Source of the DNA: a virus | IMG/VR virus record: IMGVR_UViG_3300020419_000013 | Coordinates: 1 to 64,000 of that record | Length of the DNA: 64,000 nt | Direction: 5' to 3' (one strand) | In this document: positions 58,226 through 64,000 of the stretch, in pieces | How the letters are laid out: each line of letters begins with the position of its first letter | How positions within the stretch are numbered: position 1 is the stretch's first letter | Notes under the pieces: model-generated | Database searches by the model: none | What the model was told of the DNA's origin: nothing | Seen by the model: the letters and a program-made list of their open reading frames with translations, nothing else | Program-made: the position numbers and the translations under genes

Positions 58226-58489
58226 ATGCACAACTTCAAAGAATTTCTAGACTATTGCGAATCATTCTATAGTCCAGAGCACCCTGACTGTCTGTATCCT
58301 ATCGATGGACTAACAAGACAAGAGTTAGCACTTGCAACTCTCAACGTTTTAGATTTATGTGAAGAAGGCACTCATGTCACATGGGGTGGTGGTGATTCAC
58401 TAGACCGTGAGCGTGTAAGAGATCAGGTAATCGAGACTAGAGCAGTTGATTACAACAGAATTCAGAAAATTTTCAAGGAGTATGCATAA
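58226..58489 (+). CDS. Conserved small early protein
   Basis: 87 residues. MHNFKEFLDYCESFYSP, GLTRQELALATLNVLD and TWGGGDSLDRERVRD; the last part resembles a helical binding region. I recall similar small proteins in cyanophages. It follows copy 4 and its stop overlaps the next ATG. Confidence 0.65.
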   Translation: MHNFKEFLDYCESFYSPEHPDCLYPIDGLTRQELALATLNVLDLCEEGTHVTWGGGDSLDRERVRDQVIETRAVDYNRIQKIFKEYA

Positions 58490-58665
58490 TGACTATTACA
58501 AGATCAGACTGTCGTTATTACATCAACGAAATCAAAGACATGGCAAAAAACTTTGATGATAAGACAGAGGAAAAGATTAACCAAAAAGCAAGAAGCATTA
58601 CATCTACAAATTTAAAGAAATTGTATAATGAATTGCTCGAAGAAATTTACGGAGTGAATTACTAA
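58489..58665 (+). CDS. Small charged helical protein
   Basis: 58 residues; MTITRSDCRYYINEIKDMAK, DKTEEKINQKARSITS and a helical end ELLEEIYGVNY. Start and stop overlap neighbouring genes by one base. Function unknown. Confidence 0.6.
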   Translation: MTITRSDCRYYINEIKDMAKNFDDKTEEKINQKARSITSTNLKKLYNELLEEIYGVNY

Positions 58666-58859
58666 TGAAAACTCAAGACCCGATCAACTTCCTCGTAGAT
58701 ATCTACGAAAATTGGTGTGATGACCAACGTCTACCGCTCATGGATGCCAGTGATTTGCTCGTAGCAGACACTAATGGCGAAGTATACCTACAAGATCATC
58801 ATAAAGAGTGGATACACAATTTTATTGATCTTTGGGATGTAGTGGAGCAAAACTCATGA
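58665..58859 (+). CDS. Small acidic protein
   Basis: 64 residues, PINFLVDIYENWCDDQRLP and DLLVADTNGEVYLQDHHKEW. Acidic and helical. It overlaps the previous stop and the next start. Function unknown. Confidence 0.6.
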   Translation: MKTQDPINFLVDIYENWCDDQRLPLMDASDLLVADTNGEVYLQDHHKEWIHNFIDLWDVVEQNS

Positions 58860-59074
58860 AAACAATTAACTATCAAGTAACAGAAATTGATCTCTACTTA
58901 TCTGAAGTTGGAGACGGAGACCCCGATTTGCAATTTACACCCCAAGAGGAATATGTCATGCACCAAAGATGTCTAGGCAGATGGACAGCATACAATGAAG
59001 ATGACCTAAGAAATCGAATATTTGATTTTATTGGTTATCATGCAGAAACACTTAAATACGAGGTAAGATCATGA
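58856..59074 (+). CDS. Small acidic hypothetical protein
   Basis: 72 residues from ATG 58856 (ATGA overlap with the previous stop), beginning MKTINYQVTEIDLYLSEVG. Acidic N-terminal half and a more basic C-terminus (HAETLKYEVRS). Part of a five-gene coupled run from 58226 to 59340. Confidence 0.6.
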   Translation: MKTINYQVTEIDLYLSEVGDGDPDLQFTPQEEYVMHQRCLGRWTAYNEDDLRNRIFDFIGYHAETLKYEVRS

Positions 59075-59340
59075 ATGCACAAGAATTACACAACGAAGTA
59101 GTTGAAACTTATGTTGACATTACTGTTGACAGAATGACTACAGAAGAGTTAGTGAAGTATGTTAGTGACGATTTACACAGACAATTCACTAAAATGACAG
59201 ATAACGATTTCAAAGAGTATGTATTCAACAATGATGATGAGCACCTCTATGAAGAGTTAAGCGATTATGTCACCGAGGACGATGATACCACAGCACTGTT
59301 AATGATGCAAGAAATTAAATATGACCGTGAAGTTGATTAA
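59071..59340 (+). CDS. Highly acidic small protein
   Basis: 89 residues, very acidic: MTTEELVKYVSDDLHRQFT and YVTEDDDTTALLMMQEIKYD. The low isoelectric point suggests a DNA-mimic or inhibitor type, but this is inference from charge alone. No known family. Confidence 0.6.
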   Translation: MNAQELHNEVVETYVDITVDRMTTEELVKYVSDDLHRQFTKMTDNDFKEYVFNNDDEHLYEELSDYVTEDDDTTALLMMQEIKYDREVD

Positions 59341-59352
59341 ATGCCACAATAT

Positions 59353-59360
59353 GCTATAAT
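59353..59360 (+). promoter_or_regulatory. Extended -10 promoter TGCTATAAT
   Basis: TGC-TATAAT with a TTGATT hexamer 16 bases upstream of the -10. No inverted repeat is present here. It precedes the gene at 59390 and the second methyltransferase. Confidence 0.55.
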
Positions 59361-59389
59361 ATAATATAATCACATTAATCCAAATTATT

Positions 59390-59656
59390 ATGAGAAACAT
59401 TACAATCACTTTGAAAATTGAATGCGAAAAGGATGCTGAGATTAATCCATTGCATGTTGCTGAAGAAGTCCAAGCATATTTGGATGCACATTCAACTTAT
59501 TTTGACACAGTGACCGAAGACTACCGCACCCCACTTATAAAAGGTTATCTCATGGAGTGGGATAAGTTTACACCTGTTTGTTTTAAAGATAATGATGAAG
59601 ACAGCGAAGACACTGAAGAATATAATGAAGTAGAGGATGCAGCAAGTTACACATGA
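59390..59656 (+). CDS. Small acidic hypothetical protein
   Basis: 88 residues. An N-terminal strand (NITITLKIECEKDAEINP) resembles a ferredoxin-like or binding strand, and the C-terminus is very acidic (DNDEDSEDTEEYNEVEDA). It overlaps the second methyltransferase by four bases. Function unknown. Confidence 0.62.
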   Translation: MRNITITLKIECEKDAEINPLHVAEEVQAYLDAHSTYFDTVTEDYRTPLIKGYLMEWDKFTPVCFKDNDEDSEDTEEYNEVEDAASYT

Positions 59657-60570
59657 TAAAAAGAAATAGCATAGTATATGGTGATGTTAGACAAACATTG
59701 CCCGATTTATGGATGCATAAGGCACAAATGTGTGTAACTAGTCCACCCTATTATGGACTAAGGGATTATGGTGGGGAAGAGAATCAAGTAGGACAAGAAG
59801 AAACACCAGAGGATTATATTAATAATATGGTCAAGATCTTTCGCTTAGTTAGAGATAATTTACAGGATGATGGCACATTATGGTTGAATATTGGGGATAG
59901 TTATTATAACTATAGACCAGGAAAAGGTCAGTCATATCCTAAGCAATCAGTATCTAAAACTAAACAAGATTTGCCTGATAAATGTAATAAACGAGGTAAT
60001 AAGTTAGAAGGATTAAAAGAAAAGGATTTAATCGGTATTCCGTGGATGTTGGCGTTTGCATTACGTCAGGATGGATGGTATCTAAGGCAAGATATTATTT
60101 GGCATAAACCTAACCCGATGCCCGAATCCGTAAGAGATAGATGCACTAAGGCACATGAGTATATTTTTCTATTCTCTAAGAATAAGAAATATTATTATGA
60201 TAATGAAGCAATTAAAGAGGACGCTAAGGACTGGGGGACGAGAGACCGCACAAAAGGAAAGTATCATAATAAGGGGACAGGATTACAACCGCATACTGGA
60301 CTATCAAAAAGTTATCCTAAAAAGAATAAAAGATCTGTATGGTCAGTAACCAATAAACCATATAAGGGAAGTCATTTTGCAGTATTTCCACCTGACTTAA
60401 TACAACCGTGCATACTGGCAGGGAGTAAAAAAGGGGATTTAGTGCTAGACCCATTTATGGGTAGTGGCACCACGGCGATGGTAAGTAAGCAATTAGGACG
60501 TGATTATATTGGATGTGAGTTGCATGAAGATTATAATGAATTAATAGAGAAAAGGATAAATGGGGTGTGA
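59653..60570 (+). CDS. Second DNA methyltransferase, beta class
   Basis: 305 residues. Motif IV TSPPYYGLRDYG begins at residue 29 and FMGSGTT is at 268-274, the beta-class order. The central DLIGIPWMLAFALRQDGW, then LRQDIIWHKPNPMPESV are characteristic of phage N4-cytosine/N6-adenine MTases. No endonuclease gene is adjacent, so it looks orphan. The stop codon lies within the left arm of copy 5 of the compound element. Confidence 0.9.
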   Translation: MIKRNSIVYGDVRQTLPDLWMHKAQMCVTSPPYYGLRDYGGEENQVGQEETPEDYINNMVKIFRLVRDNLQDDGTLWLNIGDSYYNYRPGKGQSYPKQSVSKTKQDLPDKCNKRGNKLEGLKEKDLIGIPWMLAFALRQDGWYLRQDIIWHKPNPMPESVRDRCTKAHEYIFLFSKNKKYYYDNEAIKEDAKDWGTRDRTKGKYHNKGTGLQPHTGLSKSYPKKNKRSVWSVTNKPYKGSHFAVFPPDLIQPCILAGSKKGDLVLDPFMGSGTTAMVSKQLGRDYIGCELHEDYNELIEKRINGV

Positions 60571-60630
60571 CAGTTGGATTAGTGGCACACAGGAGCACAC
60601 TACGGTGTTTCAGAGCACTATAATATTAAT
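60566..60630 (+). promoter_or_regulatory. Compound inverted-repeat promoter element, copy 5
   Basis: TGTGACAGT (60566-60574), six-base spacer, AGTGGCACA, box CACTACG at 60598 and TATAAT at 60619-60624 (53 bases from the left arm, 21 from the box). Confidence 0.72.
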
Positions 60631-60647
60631 ATACAAACGAGGTTAAC

Positions 60648-61034
60648 ATGGACGGATTTCAAAAAAGAGTTATCAAGGCAATCGATAAAAGAGAATCTAC
60701 TTCACTCAGAAATGGATTAACTGTTTTAAATTCATATCAAACAGGCAATGCATTCACAAGTGTTGTTAAAATCGATGGTCAAGAGATCGCTACAGTATTC
60801 TACACACATGACCAAGACGATCGTGCATTTAATACACATGGTGGTAAGTATAACCCAGATCAGTCAATCCAAGACATGATTAAAAATGATAAATGGCAGA
60901 TCGATGAGATAGATTTCAATCAGAGAGCGATCGATAGAGTCCTAGGCACTAATGCAGTAAGATATAAGAATCTCTTAACTAGGCATTATGTAGCACAGGG
61001 AGTAAGAATTAATACCCAGTTTGTGACAGTTTAA
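60648..61034 (+). CDS. Hypothetical early protein
   Basis: 128 residues. FQKRVIKAIDKRESTSLRN and SVVKIDGQEIATVFYTHD followed by basic helices. The general plan (RNGLTVLNSYQ, KIDGQEIA) resembles the protein at 63228 (short strand with NHIA-type turn), so the two may be related. The C-terminus reads into copy 6 of the compound element. Confidence 0.6.
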   Translation: MDGFQKRVIKAIDKRESTSLRNGLTVLNSYQTGNAFTSVVKIDGQEIATVFYTHDQDDRAFNTHGGKYNPDQSIQDMIKNDKWQIDEIDFNQRAIDRVLGTNAVRYKNLLTRHYVAQGVRINTQFVTV

Positions 61035-61085
61035 TTACTGTCACACTATCGTGCACTACCGCACTAAAAACCATTATAATAAGAG
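61022..61085 (+). promoter_or_regulatory. Compound inverted-repeat promoter element, copy 6 (perfect repeat)
   Basis: TGTGACAGT (61022-61030), spacer TTAATT, ACTGTCACA (61037-61045): the arms are perfect complements. Box CACTACC at 61054 and TATAAT at 61075-61080. Confidence 0.78.
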
Positions 61086-61100
61086 TAATCAAACAAACAA

Positions 61101-61343
61101 ATGAATTCAACAGCAATTTACACAGAATCAGTTAACAGAATCAAGCAAGCGATTCTATTCGATAATACTCTAGAAGGTATTAGTTGCATATGTGCAAATT
61201 GGAAGGAATTTGTAATTGAGACTTCAGAGTGGGGAATTCAGACAGTAGGAGGAGTTGATTTTGTTTCTCTTACTAACGAAGATATCACTAAATTAGATCA
61301 GTTTATGGTCTCACAAAACGGATACATCACAGAGGAATTTTAA
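61101..61343 (+). CDS. Small hypothetical protein
   Basis: 80 residues, MNSTAIYTESVNRIKQAILF and CANWKEFVIETSEWG. Two cysteines near the middle. Downstream of copy 6 by a short leader and followed one base later by the next gene. Confidence 0.6.
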   Translation: MNSTAIYTESVNRIKQAILFDNTLEGISCICANWKEFVIETSEWGIQTVGGVDFVSLTNEDITKLDQFMVSQNGYITEEF

Positions 61344-61344
61344 A

Positions 61345-61545
61345 ATGAATGAATTCAAATACACAATCGAAACACCTCGATTATTCAAGTCAGAAGTCTA
61401 TACTGATGACCTAGAGAAAGCGAAAGATTTATCTTTTGAATTTGGATGTGATTATGAATATTCTTGTGTTAGAGATAATGAGACAGGTGAGATTATCGAT
61501 GAGACTGGTAACATTATGGGTTTAGTAGCAGAGGGGATAGTTTAG
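61345..61545 (+). CDS. Small acidic hypothetical protein
   Basis: 66 residues, MNEFKYTIETPRLFKSEVYT and ETGEIIDETGNIMGL. Strand-rich and acidic. It ends directly next to the left arm of copy 7. Function unknown. Confidence 0.6.
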   Translation: MNEFKYTIETPRLFKSEVYTDDLEKAKDLSFEFGCDYEYSCVRDNETGEIIDETGNIMGLVAEGIV

Positions 61546-61610
61546 TGTGCCAGTTTAATTAGTGGCACATGGTTGCACACTACCGCACAATAAACCATTA
61601 TAATATTAGT
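61546..61610 (+). promoter_or_regulatory. Compound inverted-repeat promoter element, copy 7
   Basis: TGTGCCAGT (61546-61554), spacer TTAATT, AGTGGCACA, box CACTACC at 61578 and TATAAT at 61599-61604 (53 and 21 bases). Confidence 0.78.
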
Positions 61611-61631
61611 ATAAGCAACAAACAAAGACAC

Positions 61632-62069
61632 ATGACTGTTTCAAATCCAACAATCGAAAAACTCATTCCTAATTGGGTAGACCTACATGTTGAAGCACTA
61701 GAGGACAATTACAGAAAGCACCACATCGAAATGCATTCTCGTCCAAGCATCGGATTCTCTCAGGAATATGCAAATAAGGTGTTAGAGGAAGTGAGAAATG
61801 GGACAGCAAAATTAATGAAGTTTAGAGCAATCACTGGTAAGAAGTATTACAAAGTTGTTTCTCAAGCATGGGATGAGAATAGAAAAGAATACAGAGATCA
61901 ATCAGTTACTTGTTTCATCGATAAGAAAACTGGCGAAATCTACAAACCTGCAAGTTGGAAGTCACCCGCTAAGCATGTAAGATACGATATGAGAATCATA
62001 TCTCAAAGAGAAAGAATGCACAACAGTAAGTTTACTGACTGGGCAGGCGGTTACCTATACTTGAGGTAA
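61632..62069 (+). CDS. Conserved phage protein
   Basis: 145 residues from ATG 61632; an in-frame ATG at 61569 lies inside the promoter. NPTIEKLIPNWVDLHVEAL, RAITGKKYYKVVSQAWD, VTCFIDKKTGEIYKPASW and DWAGGYLYLR; this last half is a recurrent pattern in phage proteins of unknown role. Basic and soluble. Confidence 0.68.
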   Translation: MTVSNPTIEKLIPNWVDLHVEALEDNYRKHHIEMHSRPSIGFSQEYANKVLEEVRNGTAKLMKFRAITGKKYYKVVSQAWDENRKEYRDQSVTCFIDKKTGEIYKPASWKSPAKHVRYDMRIISQRERMHNSKFTDWAGGYLYLR

Positions 62070-62110
62070 CCACAGTGTGTAAGCAATTTCCAGGAAAAGT
62101 CAACCAAGTG

Positions 62111-62175
62111 TGTGCCAGTAATAAAACTGTCACACATGAAGACACTACATCATTATTATCCACTATAATAAGAGT
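62111..62175 (+). promoter_or_regulatory. Compound inverted-repeat promoter element, copy 8
   Basis: TGTGCCAGT (62111-62119), six-base spacer, ACTGTCACA, box CACTACA at 62143 and TATAAT at 62164-62169 (53 and 21 bases). Confidence 0.75.
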
Positions 62176-62196
62176 ATACAAAGCAAGGAGACAAAA

Positions 62197-62394
62197 ATGA
62201 CTCTACCAAACACTAACAACGAGATCTTTGAAGATCTAATGACACAGTTTCAAGAAAGAGGTTTTTCAAACAGAGATTTTGATTTAGAAGGCATTGCAAA
62301 CTTCAGAGCAAATCAGATCTGTAACCGCATGTATCTCGCAGACAGAGGTCACGGAGCATTTAAAGCAGAATACGGTGGGAGGGCATGGGCATGA
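62197..62394 (+). CDS. Small hypothetical early protein
   Basis: 65 residues, MTLPNTNNEIFEDLMTQFQE, with NFRANQICNRMYLADRGHG. AAGGAG at the ribosome site. Opens a coupled run of five small genes. Function unknown. Confidence 0.62.
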   Translation: MTLPNTNNEIFEDLMTQFQERGFSNRDFDLEGIANFRANQICNRMYLADRGHGAFKAEYGGRAWA

Positions 62395-62573
62395 GTCACG
62401 CAACTAACGATACCATACTTGAAAACCTATATGACGAAGTATGGGAGGAGTATAGGGTTAAAAACAACTTAACCCTAGACCAAATGTATCATCTAGAGCA
62501 AGATGAAAATTCTGGTATTATGTCAATGCTAGGAGACCAAGCAACCACATTATTCGAGGAGTTAGCACAATGA
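62391..62573 (+). CDS. Small acidic helical protein
   Basis: 60 residues from ATG 62391 (ATGA overlap). ATNDTILENLYDEVWEEYRV and GDQATTLFEELAQ. No known motif. Its stop overlaps the next start. Confidence 0.6.
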   Translation: MSHATNDTILENLYDEVWEEYRVKNNLTLDQMYHLEQDENSGIMSMLGDQATTLFEELAQ

Positions 62574-62755
62574 CCAGAAAAGAGTATGAATTAGTCTATT
62601 CCGCACTACGGAATTACCGCACTTATATGTTACCAGAGGAGGAAGTGCTTGCGGAGAAAATTCTAGATGATATTTTCTATCCATCTTTTGATGCACTCAA
62701 GGGAGTAGAAGAAGAGGAAGCAGAAAACGAAATTAAGAGTTTAAACTTCTCATGA
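62570..62755 (+). CDS. Small acidic helical protein
   Basis: 61 residues; MTRKEYELVYSALRNYRTYM and an acidic end EEEEAENEIKSLNFS. It overlaps neighbours by four bases on each side. Function unknown. Confidence 0.6.
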   Translation: MTRKEYELVYSALRNYRTYMLPEEEVLAEKILDDIFYPSFDALKGVEEEEAENEIKSLNFS

Positions 62756-62982
62756 ATAACGGATATATAGCGAGCGAAGCATTCGGTCGAGTCTTTTGGA
62801 TAGATGAGAAGAATGACTTCAGAAGTGCACCTCTATTGGTCAAGGGAGGTGCAGATCTCACTCAATGCGATTATGTCGAGGAGTGGACAGACCTAGAAGG
62901 ATTAAAACTAGGTGAATTACTTGACATTCAAAAACAATTACTCAATTCAAACATTCGCATTAATCACACTTTAAAACTATGA
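62752..62982 (+). CDS. Small hypothetical protein
   Basis: 76 residues; a strand part (GYIASEAFGRVFWIDEKNDF) and a C-terminal helix (LGELLDIQKQLLNSNI). Overlaps the next ATG by four bases. Function unknown. Confidence 0.6.
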   Translation: MNNGYIASEAFGRVFWIDEKNDFRSAPLLVKGGADLTQCDYVEEWTDLEGLKLGELLDIQKQLLNSNIRINHTLKL

Positions 62983-63125
62983 ATCAATTCGATATCACAT
63001 TTGATGAGCAATATCAGATGATTAAATTGTATGACCTATTGAGAGATATGGACATTGAATTACATGATTTACAAAGATCAGTATTTGACAAAATCATGGA
63101 AGCAAAGTATAGTGGAGTATCATGA
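62979..63125 (+). CDS. Small acidic hypothetical protein
   Basis: 48 residues, MNQFDITFDEQYQMIKLYDL and an acidic helix (LRDMDIELHDLQRS). The ATGA overlap with the previous stop supports translation. It ends 16 bases before copy 9. Confidence 0.55.
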   Translation: MNQFDITFDEQYQMIKLYDLLRDMDIELHDLQRSVFDKIMEAKYSGVS

Positions 63126-63141
63126 AACACGCAACTCTTCT

Positions 63142-63206
63142 TGTGACAGTTGTATTAGTGGCACATACGCTCACACTACCACACTTTTAACCACTATAAT
63201 ATTAGT
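63142..63206 (+). promoter_or_regulatory. Compound inverted-repeat promoter element, copy 9
   Basis: TGTGACAGT (63142-63150), six-base spacer, AGTGGCACA, box CACTACC at 63174 and TATAAT at 63195-63200 (53 and 21 bases). Confidence 0.78.
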
Positions 63207-63227
63207 ATAAGCAACACGGAGCACCAC

Positions 63228-63548
63228 ATGAGAAAAATTGAAAGACAAATGAATCAAGCAGTTAGAAACAGATCTAACTTCTCATCATCCAATACAACAG
63301 TTGTTGCAGGTTGGGATGGCGAAGCAGACGTTTATTTACATGGTAATCACATTGCTACGGTCAAGTCTAACTCAATTATCATCAAAGATGGCGGTTGGCA
63401 GTCAAATACCACTAAAAGCAGACTAAACGCTCTACTTGATGAATTCTCATATGGTATGAGAGTATTTCAGAAAAACTACGAGTGGTTCGTAGGTTACAAG
63501 AATGTTAAAGAGGATTTCGTGAGCGGTATGGAGTTAGCAATCGACTAA
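63228..63548 (+). CDS. Conserved small phage protein
   Basis: 106 residues. MRKIERQMNQAVRNRSNFSS, VYLHGNHIATVKSNSI and DGGWQSNTTKSRLNALLDEF, a pattern I recall as widespread in phages and of unknown function. Basic N-terminus and a strand-rich middle. Directly downstream of copy 9. Confidence 0.68.
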   Translation: MRKIERQMNQAVRNRSNFSSSNTTVVAGWDGEADVYLHGNHIATVKSNSIIIKDGGWQSNTTKSRLNALLDEFSYGMRVFQKNYEWFVGYKNVKEDFVSGMELAID

Positions 63549-63623
63549 CCGCTCTCGGGGCATCTCGAAATTTTTAACATTGCAGTGCATCTAGTTTTAA
63601 ATTCTTTATAAGTCCCCAAACAA

Positions 63624-63630
63624 CTAAATA
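63624..63630 (+). promoter_or_regulatory. Late promoter box CTAAATA
   Basis: CTAAATA lies just before a terminator and upstream of the partial oxygenase gene; which unit it serves is unclear. Confidence 0.4.
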
Positions 63631-63636
63631 ACACAC

Positions 63637-63661
63637 TAGGGGCACCACACCCCTATTTTTT
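63637..63661 (+). terminator. Rho-independent terminator
   Basis: TAGGGG / CCCCTA stem with a seven-base loop followed by TTTTTT; closes the unit that begins at copy 9. Confidence 0.8.
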
Positions 63662-63672
63662 CATTTTATAAG

Positions 63673-64000
63673 ATGACTTCATCACCATTAAGCGATTCAC
63701 TACCGAAGCAACCAGTCAACGAGGTTTACGCACTTTTCGCTTTACCAGTCGGTCGGTATAGTATGCCAAACTTTCCCACTGTTAAAAAAGAAATATTCAA
63801 GTGGATAGAAACCCAAGAAATCAGACAGGAGCATGAGCGATTAGCAATAACTCATAATGTTTCACAGATTGGAGCAAGAAATAGAATACTGGAAGATTCT
63901 CGCAGTGTCGCCGATTTTTTACTGGATGCATGTAAACAGTATAACACGGAAGCATACAACTATGATCTAAATTTTAGTATATCTGACTGTTATTTGGAAT
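63673..64000 (+). CDS. Putative 2OG-Fe(II) oxygenase, N-terminal part (partial)
   Basis: 109 codons are open to the right edge. NEVYALFALPVGRYSMPNF and the following KKEIFKWIETQE helix resemble the N-terminal part of Oxy_5-type phage oxygenases (LFxxPVxxxxL). The catalytic region is outside the window, so assignment is tentative. It follows a terminator and has no visible ribosome site except AAGATG context. Confidence 0.5.
   Translation, partial: MTSSPLSDSLPKQPVNEVYALFALPVGRYSMPNFPTVKKEIFKWIETQEIRQEHERLAITHNVSQIGARNRILEDSRSVADFLLDACKQYNTEAYNYDLNFSISDCYLE

Noticed and set aside
61022-61045. CRP-like site TGTGA ... TCACA in the inverted repeat
   Set aside because: The half sites are separated by 14 bases rather than six, and the conserved arms extend to CAGT/ACTG, so it is not a standard CRP or NtcA site.
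63122-63190. A 22-codon hydrophobic frame starting on the previous stop and running through copy 9 of the compound element
   Set aside because: Its sequence is explained by the repeat element; the other copies do not keep an equivalent frame.
1-64000. tRNA genes, integrase, lysogeny genes or insertion sequences
   Set aside because: Gaps between genes are all shorter than about 150 bases and none holds a cloverleaf-like sequence or GTTCNANNC loop; no recombinase-type protein was seen.

Overview
The window is a contiguous piece of an AT-rich, T4-like marine cyanophage genome (cyanomyovirus, host probably Synechococcus or Prochlorococcus). The phage type follows from T4-family baseplate and hub proteins (gp53, gp48, gp4, gp54, gp26, gp27, gp5), gp32, gp33, PhoH and ThyX. 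The host guess follows from a CpeT-like bilin lyase relative and the C-terminus of a phosphate-binding PstS, both typical cyanophage auxiliary genes. No tRNA, integrase or CRISPR array was seen.

Layout. 1-7.1 kb: end of pstS, small conserved genes, a 1450-residue virion protein and a short halogenase-like flavoprotein. 7.1-16.3 kb: a structured leader and a secreted barrel-like protein, glutaredoxin, ThyX, PhoH, a PD-(D/E)XK exonuclease, a 2OG oxygenase, gp33, gp32 and many small overlapping genes, closed by a bidirectional terminator. 16.4-18.4 kb (minus strand): gp53 and gp48. 18.4-32.1 kb: gp4, gp54, gp26 with a frameshift partner, two giant tape-measure-like proteins (the first with a lysozyme/transglycosylase-like domain), gp27, small genes, cpeT and gp5. 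32.1-44.5 kb: tail fibre and appendage proteins, ending in three tandem glycine-rich adhesins. 45-52.7 kb: two flavin-dependent halogenases, a DUF6065-like protein and five 2OG-Fe(II)/JmjC-type oxygenases in one compact run. 53-64 kb: early-type region with an SF2 helicase, a putative restriction-modification pair, a second DNA methyltransferase and about 25 tiny genes.

Regulation. Late genes are preceded by CTAAATA or TATAAATA boxes, as expected for gp33/gp55-directed T4-like late transcription. The early region uses a different signal: nine copies of a compound element made of an inverted repeat, a CACTACC box and a TATAAT -10, with nearly constant spacing (51-54 bases from inverted repeat to -10). 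I do not recognise this element from described phages, and it is the strongest candidate for something new. Other candidates are a terminator/antiterminator-like leader at 7.1 kb, a small RNA gene at 53.2 kb, a -1 frameshift joining gp26 to the next frame, divergent gp48/gp4 genes whose start codons share CATG, and the halogenase/oxygenase block next to the adhesins, which could be a virion-protein modification module.
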